64,000 nt of DNA, from contig JASFMY010000015.1 of assembly GCA_050117315.1 (NCBI GenBank), positions 1 to 64,000 on the forward strand, written 5' to 3'. Positions 27,501-34,211 of the stretch are shown piece after piece. This DNA is from JANQIV01 sp050117315. Lineage in GTDB: Bacteria > Bacteroidota > Ignavibacteria > Ignavibacteriales > Melioribacteraceae. Every line of letters starts with the position of its first letter. Within the stretch, counting starts at the first letter, position 1. The notes under the pieces were generated by a model. The model was given only the letters and a program-made list of their open reading frames with translations, was not told where the DNA came from and searched no databases. The position numbers were made by a program, and so were the translations under genes.

Positions 27501-28023
27501 CGATGTCGTATTCCAGCGCATCCTCCTGGTGGTTGTTAAAGTACTTCGGGAGGGGCATAAAACCGTAAAAGTGAGATTGATCCAAAGAAGCTTCAGCGCT
27601 GCTTCTTCTATAATTATCCGATACAATATGAATTGTATCACCGGCTGTATTTTGTACTTCTGCAGCAACATAAAAAACGCCGCTGTGCAAATATTCAACT
27701 GCGTTGGAACCTTTGGGCCACGATAGGCGGGGAGTGCCGGACACATAATGATATGAAAGAAGTCCCGAATTAACAATACCGCCGTATACAAGGTTGCCGT
27801 CATGCACGGCCCAGCGTAAATATTTTTGCAACCCGGTGTTTAACACACTGGCTTCTTTTGCCATTGCTTTTGTGTATCCGCGGGAACCCGAATAAAGAGG
27901 CTGAATTTCAGTCGGCTGGTTTTTCTCTTCGTTTGTTTCAGTTTCCTGGGCAAATGAATTAAAACCTATAATTAAAATGAGTGTTATTATTATTTGAAAA
28001 ATCTTTTTGAACTTGTAATTCAT
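24559..28023 (-). CDS. Large secreted multi-domain protein with Asp-rich Ca-binding-like repeats
   Basis: With the start I prefer (ATG at 28023, GGAGAAATT upstream) the protein has 1,154 residues and a clean signal peptide (ending NSFAQ). The longer reading from 28107 would overlap the TonB-receptor gene and bury that signal peptide. About residues 400-510 are packed with thrombospondin/dockerin-like acidic loops (DGIDNDEDGLVDE, DADHDGTLDAGEDTNGNGKLD), which probably bind calcium. Later parts look like fibronectin-type beta-sandwiches (~610-760). The C-terminus (QCTISIFTTSGKLVRKI, GIYFWVVEAPGIGKKAGRL) is a FlgD/T9SS-like terminal fold. It lies 32 bp after the TonB receptor and may be its surface partner. 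I do not recognise a specific function. Confidence 0.75.
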   Translation of the reverse strand: MNYKFKKIFQIIITLILIIGFNSFAQETETNEEKNQPTEIQPLYSGSRGYTKAMAKEASVLNTGLQKYLRWAVHDGNLVYGGIVNSGLLSYHYVSGTPRLSWPKGSNAVEYLHSGVFYVAAEVQNTAGDTIHIVSDNYRRSSAEASLDQSHFYGFMPLPKYFNNHQEDALEYDIGGISEDVGEDGIPNSGDEGEGDGILQASEDVNDNDVLDLSLINSVGWFAISHRKETWPEYWPAGTYPGDDRAEGEERAGVRAGRWNGEFGAYIRADQESYFAFDDRENDEFDYYPFEDEESKLSWPDGRRGLGLSVEARNYQWNSRLAEDILISIYDITNNGKDLEKAVVGMYVDPDLGGNLSGDDASFDEVDDITYAFNLTGISSEGLPIGYFGFAFLESPGLPKDGIDNDEDGLVDESQSNGIDDDGDWTSWTDENGNGIWDNEDADHDGTLDAGEDTNGNGKLDVEPLNDDLGSDGLGPEYDEYTGPDSDGTEANGQPDDGEPNYEFTDNDESDQVGLTSFYLRDVDDTMANDEDYWRIEIAPGVFTVRPGYQRDIAWSYGSGYIKFAEDAKTHRYAIALLFGNDEDDILRNKKTMQVIYDEDYNFSKPPSQPVLTVTAGDKKVYLQWDKRAETSNDPIYGQDFEAYYIYKSTDPTFEDIKTITDAFANPLLFEPLEIYDLNNGLAGVHPVSIGSEIGAESDLGISYNMGTDSGLKHYYIDEDVTNGRTYYYAVVSLDQGYHPDFYLEITDREGLQTISPTECSATIQTDLLGRPISFDRNTAQVVPMEHTAGWVEPEVSDLGISHSSGNGTGEVTINIYNPNLVLPNASYELEFSDDESYEELGANYTGLTNRATILYNGDAIASLSDPDNNELAEEFMAHGLQIIMQNDTTKFDTAYWSSGSSNLIPVSTTEDDNGIAVPRDYEVRVSEIGADTSVNSNGIPTNFQIWDVTDEDNQFQVNFRLINSKEPKDTRGILSGGDKIQIVSDYSDTKRLWIFEFAYPDDITEDQETPPENGDVLYIKSKKAFDRNDLFEFTITGNDINTSKAKSDLDNIYTVPDPYIAASSLERKVINEEEGRGDRRIDFVNLPQQCTISIFTTSGKLVRKIEHSSEINQSRAIWDLRTRDGLEITHGIYFWVVEAPGIGKKAGRLAVIK

Positions 28024-28055
28024 TTTTAGAATTTCTCCATTTTCAGATTTCATTT

Positions 28056-30941
28056 TTAGAAATAAACCTCTAAGCCAAGCTGAACTTTTCTCGGCGAAGT
28101 GTACCATTGGGGCTTTGCATCAATTTCTTCCAATGTAAAATGTCCTTCTTGTGATAATCTTTCCCTTTCAAGTTCCTCGTCTTCGGGTATTCTTACATTC
28201 TGGTCGGCAGTTCCGCTTGACGCAAATACTTTATCTTCGTTTAGGTTATCAAAAAGGTTGTCTACTTTTAAGAATAACACATATTCAAGACCGCCCAGTT
28301 GGAAGAACTTTTTAGCTTTAAGATCAAGATTCCATTGAACAGGCTTGTTTGCTCTATTTTTGAATTCTACGTCGAGTATATCGTATTTTTCAATAAATTC
28401 GGGGGTGTAAGGCTGCCCGCTGCTTAAGTTACCTATAAACCCTAGGCTCCAGTCACCCGGCTGGCTGAATGTTACAATTAGATTTAAGGTATGCTCCTGG
28501 TCCCAATCCAGCGGAAGAATTTTCCTGTCGATAAATTCGACAGCTTCGCCTCCGATTTGAGTAGATGTTTGGATAAGCTGTATTTCTTCGGGATCGGATG
28601 AACTGCCGTTTGCAAACGATAGGGTGTAATTAAATGCGCCCGTAACAAAACCGGCGGTTTTTCTTAATCCTACGGTAAAGCCCTTGGTATTACCGTAATC
28701 CCTGTTAATAAATCTCTGGTAGCCCACCGCATCAACCGTTGTTACATTTTCAATTCCGAGCAGGTTTCTTATATCTTTATAGAAAGCAGTAATGTCTACT
28801 GCTATGTTGTCTGTGATTTGCTGCTGCAAACCGATTTCATATTGAATTGTTTTTTCCGGGTCAAGATCTGCATTACCGAGAGTTCTATCCTCCAACTGAA
28901 GTGAAGTGAGAGTAATTAAAGGCTCATTATACATTTTCTTAAAACTCGGCATCTGGAAGAAATGCCCGTAAGCAGCATGGAAGACTCCCCTATCGGAAAT
29001 CGGGAAGGAAATCCCCAACCTCGGACTTAGTTGAAATTTGTTAGATGCATCTGTAAGGTTCTCATCGGTACCAAGTAAGTATGATTCCGTTTTAAAGTTG
29101 ATAGGCACTCTTTCATTAGGCATAAACAAATCAAAACGTAAACCGGCATTTATTATTATTTCGCCCAATTCAACTTTATCCTGAATGTATGCACCGATTT
29201 CAACAGGCTCTATTTTATAATCATCGTAGTTTGCTGTTTCATCTTCCCCGTATTTCCTGTATTTCGTCGTACCATATGTATCTTCCCAGGTTTTCCAATA
29301 CTCCGTCATTATCTCCCAGTACATTTCATACGTTAGTGTTGGGTCTGCATCGAAATAAAGCCATTGAGAGTTAGCCCACTCTTCTGTCTCGGTGTATCCC
29401 CAGTTATAAATTTCTATGTCGTGTTTTTTATATTCAAAACCAGCTTTAACAAAATTATATTTATCAACCTGCCAGTTGAAACTCCCGTTTATTAAAAATA
29501 AGTCTCTATAGCCTTTGTCATCGCCTCCGCCCCAGAATCCCCTGGTTGTTCCAAGTGAAAAGTCATCAGCGGAAGAGCTGATCGGCTGGATACCCGTATC
29601 GCCGGGGTACTGTGCTACTTTATTATCCTTCCTATAAAAACTTTCACCGTCATTGTGTTGATAAGAGAAATTGATGTTGTAGAAAAATTTATCCGAGGGG
29701 AAATGTTTGAATGTTACAAAATGATGATGCGACCAACTTCTGCTGGTTCCTGCCTCATCAGGTTGATATCTTCTTGAGCTGCTCGTAGAACCTAGAGTTT
29801 CGGAAAAATTACCGAATATTTGGTAAGATAAGTTTACTTGCTGAAAAGGGGCCCAGTTCAATTTTGCGTTTAATGAGTATGATTCGTATTCAGCCAACGG
29901 ACCTTTGGAACCGTCTCCGGTTTTTAATGAATCGGGAATCGGAATACCCTGGGTAGCATCAAGCTCATCAGACCTCTGTTGTTGAAACCATTCCTGGTAG
30001 GCGGCAATTCTCCAGCCGTCAATTGGATTGTATCTTCTTTCATACCATTCTAAACTTTCGTTGTTGTTGTACCTGCCGGAAACGGAAAACCCTAACCTGT
30101 CTTGCAAAATAGGACCGGCCAAACTAAATTGAAAATCAGTTTCGGCAATAGGATTGAAATCATCTACACCGATATAAATATCATCGTTACTGCTTAACCA
30201 ATCACCCGTATAAGTTTTAATACTTCCCCGGAACCTATCTGCAATACCTTTTGTCACTACATTCACAATACCAGACTGGGCCGACCCGTATTCGGCATTA
30301 AAGGTTCCGCTTATTACTTCCAGCTCTTGAACCATTGAATTTTCAATAACTACGTTATTACCGCCGCCCTGATCAAACGAATTTGTTACGGGAACACCGT
30401 CAATTAAATATGCTACTTCCCTTTCACGACCTCCTCTAAAGTGAAGATCGCCGCCGGAAGTTACAACACCGGGCTGTAAGGCAATAATTTCACTTACCTC
30501 AGTTACGGGCATTGATTCAATCGTTTTTGAATTAACAACTGAAGCACTGTAGGTTCTGTCTTTTTGAACCGGCGGCCTTGCTGCACGGACAACTACTTCC
30601 GCCACCTCAATTCCCTCTTCTGTTAATTCGGCATCAACTCTCGTTGTGCGGTCAACACTTACTTCAATGTTTTCAATTGTTAATGTGCTGTAACCGATAA
30701 ACTTAAAAGTAAGTGTATAAATACCGGGTTGTAGATTTATAAAAGAGTAGTACCCGTCGGAATCTGTTGAAGCACCCCTTGCGGTGCCTTCAATCAAAAC
30801 ATTTGCTCCCGGCAAAACCAGGCCTGAATTTTTATCTTTAATAACACCGGCAATTTTACCCGTAGTTCCGGCTGTAATGTAATTACCGTAGATTATGAAA
30901 AATAGAATTGCTGCAAATAATGAAGTATTAAATTTTCTCAT
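28056..30941 (-). CDS. TonB-dependent outer-membrane receptor with CarboxypepD-regulatory-like domain
   Basis: The 961-residue receptor has a signal peptide (1-24), a carboxypeptidase-regulatory-like domain (~27-112, GVIKDKNSGLVLPGANVLIE), a plug (~125-235, including GGDLHFRGGREREVAYLIDG) and a 22-strand-type barrel (~240-961) ending in aromatic VYF. It opens the long operon running down to the AEP genes and is preceded by PHO-box-like repeats at 31015-31060. A ligand such as a phosphonate- or phosphate-bearing polymer, lipid or oligosaccharide is suggested by the operon, not by the protein itself. No SusD homologue is encoded nearby; the large secreted protein that follows may play that part. 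Confidence 0.92.
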   Translation of the reverse strand: MRKFNTSLFAAILFFIIYGNYITAGTTGKIAGVIKDKNSGLVLPGANVLIEGTARGASTDSDGYYSFINLQPGIYTLTFKFIGYSTLTIENIEVSVDRTTRVDAELTEEGIEVAEVVVRAARPPVQKDRTYSASVVNSKTIESMPVTEVSEIIALQPGVVTSGGDLHFRGGREREVAYLIDGVPVTNSFDQGGGNNVVIENSMVQELEVISGTFNAEYGSAQSGIVNVVTKGIADRFRGSIKTYTGDWLSSNDDIYIGVDDFNPIAETDFQFSLAGPILQDRLGFSVSGRYNNNESLEWYERRYNPIDGWRIAAYQEWFQQQRSDELDATQGIPIPDSLKTGDGSKGPLAEYESYSLNAKLNWAPFQQVNLSYQIFGNFSETLGSTSSSRRYQPDEAGTSRSWSHHHFVTFKHFPSDKFFYNINFSYQHNDGESFYRKDNKVAQYPGDTGIQPISSSADDFSLGTTRGFWGGGDDKGYRDLFLINGSFNWQVDKYNFVKAGFEYKKHDIEIYNWGYTETEEWANSQWLYFDADPTLTYEMYWEIMTEYWKTWEDTYGTTKYRKYGEDETANYDDYKIEPVEIGAYIQDKVELGEIIINAGLRFDLFMPNERVPINFKTESYLLGTDENLTDASNKFQLSPRLGISFPISDRGVFHAAYGHFFQMPSFKKMYNEPLITLTSLQLEDRTLGNADLDPEKTIQYEIGLQQQITDNIAVDITAFYKDIRNLLGIENVTTVDAVGYQRFINRDYGNTKGFTVGLRKTAGFVTGAFNYTLSFANGSSSDPEEIQLIQTSTQIGGEAVEFIDRKILPLDWDQEHTLNLIVTFSQPGDWSLGFIGNLSSGQPYTPEFIEKYDILDVEFKNRANKPVQWNLDLKAKKFFQLGGLEYVLFLKVDNLFDNLNEDKVFASSGTADQNVRIPEDEELERERLSQEGHFTLEEIDAKPQWYTSPRKVQLGLEVYF

Positions 30942-31014
30942 AAATTTTTTAGCTATAATTTTTTGTTAAAAAGTTCTTTGAAAAAACCGGTGGAAATTTA
31001 AAGAGAAGAATTGG

Positions 31015-31060
31015 TGTTAAAGTTATGCGAGAATTAAATGTAAAATTAAGCTTGTGTTAA
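31015..31060 (-). promoter_or_regulatory. PHO-box-like direct repeats upstream of the TonB-receptor operon
   Basis: Read on the minus strand, TTAACA (31060-31055), TTAATT (31049-31044), TTAATT (31037-31032) and ATAACT (31026-31021) start 11, 12 and 11 bp apart. An extra TTAACA (31020-31015) abuts the last one. The nearest repeat ends 73 bp before the start codon at 30941. The same 11/12/11 spacing precedes the two other phosphatase-type genes in the window. PhoB/PhoP-family regulators bind 11-bp-spaced direct repeats, so I infer a PHO box; the fourth repeat here is degenerate. Confidence 0.6.
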
Positions 31061-31312
31061 GCAGAGCTAATTATTTATTTTAATTTTATTACCTGCAATT
31101 AAATATTTGCGAAATTATCAACTTCCATCAAAAACAAATTAATTTATTGTTAATTCATAATTAAGATATTCTTAAAACAACTTTCAATCTTAACCAGTAA
31201 AGATTCTATATCATCAAAATCCATATTTCTTTATCATCTTAACACAAATAAACCTGTTTTGCTTTTTTTACAAAATACACAGACCCCGTTCATGGTTTAA
31301 TTAAGCAAATCT

Positions 31313-31453
31313 ATGTTCCGTATTCATGTTAAAATAGGAGAACTTACATACCATACTTATTTGGAGGAGAAGTTCCGTGTATTTTATGACGGAAAAGGTG
31401 TTACGCTGCCGGGTCTGTTTAATTCAAGAAGAGTTATTTTTCAGTGGAGTTAA
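31313..31453 (+). CDS. Possible small ORF, 46 codons, unknown
   Basis: An ATG-initiated frame encodes a 46-residue basic product containing YLEEKFRVFYDGKGVTLPGL. No clear ribosome site precedes it. The next stretch, in another frame, stays open to 31542 (GVKEGGPVYL and EGGAFFL). This may be a remnant of an older gene rather than an expressed peptide. I do not recognise it. Confidence 0.2.
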   Translation: MFRIHVKIGELTYHTYLEEKFRVFYDGKGVTLPGLFNSRRVIFQWS

Positions 31454-31512
31454 AGAAGGAGGACCTGTCTACCTAAATCATATTAGCAAAGGAGTACCTA
31501 TCCTCCAACCAT

Positions 31513-33549
31513 TCATCGAAGGAGGAGCATTTTTTTTGTAATAGTTTTATTATTCGTAGAAAGCTGATAATAATAAATCCCGCTGCTTAAATTACTGCCG
31601 TCAAATTTAATTTCGTATGTGCCGGGAGATTTAGGCCCGTTTATTAGTGTTCTAATTTCATTTCCGAGAATGTCGTAAATTTTTAAAGACGTAGGTGACG
31701 CAAAGTTTGCGTCACCTACTACAGTTGGGATATTGAATTTTATTGTTGTAGACGGATTAAAGGGGTTCGGGTAATTTTGTTCCAGAATTAGTTCACCTTG
31801 AATTGCATCATCTTCTTTTTCATCAATTCCCGTTATTGATTTTACAAACTCAAAACTGTCTATCACTTCTTCATTTTCATCAATTGCCGTTAGTTTTAAC
31901 TTGTTATCGTTAATTTCAACTTTAGTGTAGTGGTATTTTGAAAATGATTTTGTTATATGACTAAAGTCCCGTGCATAATCATCCAGCCCGCCGCCACCGC
32001 CGCCGGTAATTACATAATAAACCCCGTTAAGTTTACCTCTTTCATAACCGTGAGTGTGACCGTTGAAAACAATATCAACATCGTTTTCTTCAAATAGAGG
32101 GAGTAAATAATTCCTAACATTATCATCACCGTCCCAGCTATCCCATAACTCGCAGTATGGCGGATGATGAAAATAAACAAACGTCCAGCCGGCATTTCTT
32201 TTTTCATCCGATTCAAGCTGGTCTTTTAAAAATTTGTACTGCGGCGAATTCGGTGAAAAATCAATATTCGAATCCAGGTTTATAAAGAATGTATTTCCCC
32301 AGGTAAATGAATAATATCTTTCCGTGTTTTCATCGTTGTTGCTTGGATAATAAAAAGTTTCCAGGTAAGTCTTTGCATCATCATAATAAACATCATGATT
32401 ACCGATACATGTATAAATATTTATCCCATTAACAATATTTTCATAAGGTTTAAAGTAGATCTCGTCGTATTCCGATCCGTCGGATTGAGAGACATCACCT
32501 ACATGAATTCCAAAATCCGCAGTTTCTTTTTCCAATAACGACGCAATTTTATACTGGGCATCATTCCCCGTACCGCTGTCGCCCCAGACTAAAAAGGTTA
32601 CATCTTTTACATTATCCGGTTTTACAGTATAGAATGAATCGACCCTGGAATAACTGACCTCATCGTTAAATACCCGGTAATAATATTTACGGTTGGCTTC
32701 AAGGTTTTCGATTTTCACAAAATGAATATTACCGGAACTGTCTTCTAAAATTTCATTTTCCAAAACAACAGTTTCGCCGTATTTAACCTTACCCATTGAT
32801 GCTTCTATAGTCCGCCATGCAATTGCAATAGAATTTGTATCCGGCAGTTGCAGGTAAGGCATTCTGTTTATCTCAACCAGTTTTTGTTCAGGCTGCTCAT
32901 ATACATTTTTTTCATTGGTAACTGATACAGAGTCAAAATATGCACCGGTCATTGCATAGCAGCTCAGCCCGACTTTACCTTCAACAAATTGAGTATCGCG
33001 CTGCGTTGTAAAATGTTCCCCATTAACGTAAACTGTAATCGAATCAGCCCTTACATCCGCAGTTAAAGAAAACCACCCTTCCGGGATTGCTTGCGAAGGG
33101 CTTTCTTCATAAATAGTTTCAGGCTCGCCGTTAACAAATTTTTGAAGCCGCCTTAACGGCCCGCCGTTGCCGTTATCCTGTAAAAGAAGAAAACGGTAGT
33201 AATTATTTTTGTCTACATATCTAAATATAATCCCTATCCCGTCATTGTCGGTTGCTTTAGCTAAAACATTAAACGAATAATTATCCCATTTTTCATACCC
33301 GGCAGAGATATGTGTTCCAAGATGATATTTAAACTCGTCCGGCGCAACGTAAGCCCATATGTTTGAATTTTGCCTGAGAACACCGTCCTCAATAAACCAG
33401 TTACTTGGGCCGGAATACTGGGGTTCGTCGTCGGTAACTTCCCAATTACCTAATGTGCTTTCATTGAAAGAATCATGAAAAGGCAGGTTTTGTGATGATA
33501 CTAATGAACAACTAAATAAAAACAGTAAATAATAGAGTTTGCATTTCAT
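31513..33549 (-). CDS. T9SS-secreted purple-acid-phosphatase-type metallophosphoesterase
   Basis: The 678-residue protein has a signal peptide (1-19), an N-terminal ConA/laminin-G-like jellyroll (~22-215), a PAP-type fibronectin domain (~228-310), a calcineurin-like phosphoesterase (~315-560) and a T9SS type A sorting domain (~590-678, NYPNPFNPSTTIKFNIP). Metal motifs: VWGDSGTG, HVGDVSQSDG, CIGNHDVY, YFHHPPY and NGHTHGYERG. It should release phosphate from organic esters at the cell surface. It has its own PHO-box-like promoter. The sorting domain carries an extra segment, VVGDANFASPTS, encoded by a perfect 29-bp palindrome (31691-31719), which looks like a tolerated insertion. Confidence 0.93.
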   Translation of the reverse strand: MKCKLYYLLFLFSCSLVSSQNLPFHDSFNESTLGNWEVTDDEPQYSGPSNWFIEDGVLRQNSNIWAYVAPDEFKYHLGTHISAGYEKWDNYSFNVLAKATDNDGIGIIFRYVDKNNYYRFLLLQDNGNGGPLRRLQKFVNGEPETIYEESPSQAIPEGWFSLTADVRADSITVYVNGEHFTTQRDTQFVEGKVGLSCYAMTGAYFDSVSVTNEKNVYEQPEQKLVEINRMPYLQLPDTNSIAIAWRTIEASMGKVKYGETVVLENEILEDSSGNIHFVKIENLEANRKYYYRVFNDEVSYSRVDSFYTVKPDNVKDVTFLVWGDSGTGNDAQYKIASLLEKETADFGIHVGDVSQSDGSEYDEIYFKPYENIVNGINIYTCIGNHDVYYDDAKTYLETFYYPSNNDENTERYYSFTWGNTFFINLDSNIDFSPNSPQYKFLKDQLESDEKRNAGWTFVYFHHPPYCELWDSWDGDDNVRNYLLPLFEENDVDIVFNGHTHGYERGKLNGVYYVITGGGGGGLDDYARDFSHITKSFSKYHYTKVEINDNKLKLTAIDENEEVIDSFEFVKSITGIDEKEDDAIQGELILEQNYPNPFNPSTTIKFNIPTVVGDANFASPTSLKIYDILGNEIRTLINGPKSPGTYEIKFDGSNLSSGIYYYQLSTNNKTITKKMLLLR
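31691..31719. repeat. Perfect 29-bp palindrome inside the phosphatase sorting-domain coding region
   Basis: The two 14-bp arms (GTAGGTGACGCAAA and its complement) flank a single G. It encodes in-frame residues between the conserved KFNIP and SLKIYDILG parts of the sorting domain. The arms resemble those of the intergenic palindrome at 38523-38552 (TGATGCAA), which suggests one family of interspersed palindromes. Confidence 0.8.
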
Positions 33550-33587
33550 AGAGTTTTTTTGGGGCGAAATTTAATATTTACCTTGAC

Positions 33588-33633
33588 TGTTAACATTAAG
33601 GTAATATTAAATGATGTGTTAAGAAATTATTAA
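33588..33633 (-). promoter_or_regulatory. PHO-box-like direct repeats upstream of the T9SS phosphatase
   Basis: On the minus strand, TTAATA (33633-33628), TTAACA (33622-33617), TTAATA (33610-33605) and TTAATG (33599-33594) start 11, 12 and 11 bp apart. An abutting TTAACA (33593-33588) follows. The set ends 38 bp before the start codon. The layout, including the extra TTAACA, copies that before the TonB-receptor operon. Confidence 0.65.
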
Positions 33634-34111
33634 GAGAACCCGTTGTTCGAAATAAAAAGCCGGGGGAAGCCGGGACAGTTGTATGTTGCCTAAAGAAAGC
33701 AGTTTTGTTGAAACCTATTGCCACAGCCGGAACTGTCTATTCTTTAAGTTTTGGCTTCTAAGTTCTCTATATTGGATTACGTCTTAAGATTTTCGCACCA
33801 GGGGGCTAGTGAAACTTCATTCGACGGATAATAGTCTGTTCTAGACTATCACATAATTTTGTAAGTAAATGAGTTTATTATTTGGTAAGGGAAAATGATG
33901 TTTTTCCCGTTATTTCCACAATTTGCTAATATCCATAGCTTATTTTTAACTTCCCCAAATGCGCGGACTCTTGTCGGCCGTCTTGCGTGTTCTTGTCGGT
34001 GTCTTGCGGGAAGACTCGGGGTCTTTAATATCTATTTAGTTATTGACTGTTATGATAGTATGTAGGAACAACGGGTTAAGAGAGATTAAGCGGAATAAAA
34101 CCAATGCTGTT

Positions 34112-34151
34112 TTAACAAAATTTTAATACAAAAATTAAAACTGTGTTAACA
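34112..34151 (+). promoter_or_regulatory. PHO-box-like direct repeats upstream of the phosphodiesterase gene
   Basis: TTAACA (34112-34117), TTAATA (34123-34128), TTAAAA (34135-34140) and TTAACA (34146-34151) start 11, 12 and 11 bp apart and end 60 bp before the start codon. The outer two are embedded in near-identical 11-mers (CTGTTTTAACA and CTGTGTTAACA). This is the cleanest of the three copies in the window. Confidence 0.68.
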
Positions 34152-34211
34152 GATATCTTTTTTTTATTCCTTAAAATTGTTACGGCTACAGAAAAATAAA
34201 GGAATAAAAAA

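Larger units (their letters stand above)
30942..31512. other. Intergenic region between TonB-receptor operon and T9SS phosphatase gene
   Basis: This 571-bp stretch lies upstream of the minus-strand receptor and downstream of the minus-strand phosphatase. It holds the PHO-box-like repeats at 31015-31060 and is very AT-rich to about 31280. The part nearest the phosphatase (31313-31510) is richer in GGAGG-like runs and contains a short possible ORF. I see no RNA gene or clear terminator hairpin. Confidence 0.6.
33550..34211. other. Divergent promoter region with inverted-repeat-bounded unknown block
   Basis: This 662-bp gap separates two divergently transcribed phosphatase-type genes. Each side has a PHO-box-like repeat set (33588-33633 and 34112-34151). 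Between them lies a 440-bp block bounded by a 12-bp inverted repeat (AACCCGTTGTTC at 33637-33648, its complement at 34066-34077). Inside are a stem pairing 33674-33680 with 33731-33737, a hairpin at 33831-33849 and a GC-richer near-direct repeat (33970-34008). No convincing ORF or known RNA family was recognised. Confidence 0.6.

Noticed and set aside
27353..27803. Overlapping reading frames opposite the large secreted protein and similar long antisense frames across the window
   Set aside because: They lie wholly inside confidently assigned genes, lack ribosome sites and have biased low-complexity translations; they are shadows.
24559..28107. Longer reading of the large secreted protein from 28107
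   Set aside because: It overlaps the end of the TonB-receptor gene and puts 28 residues before a clear signal peptide; the ATG at 28023 has a ribosome site.
33661..33740. Cobalamin or other known riboswitch
   Set aside because: A short stem exists, but the B12-box and other class-defining conserved bases are missing, and the block lies between divergent promoters rather than in a clear leader.
33637..34077. Integron attC site or cassette
   Set aside because: The inverted ends recall attC core sites (AACCCGTTGTTC), but they are 440 bp apart, the R'/R'' consensus is not met at both ends, and no integrase is visible.
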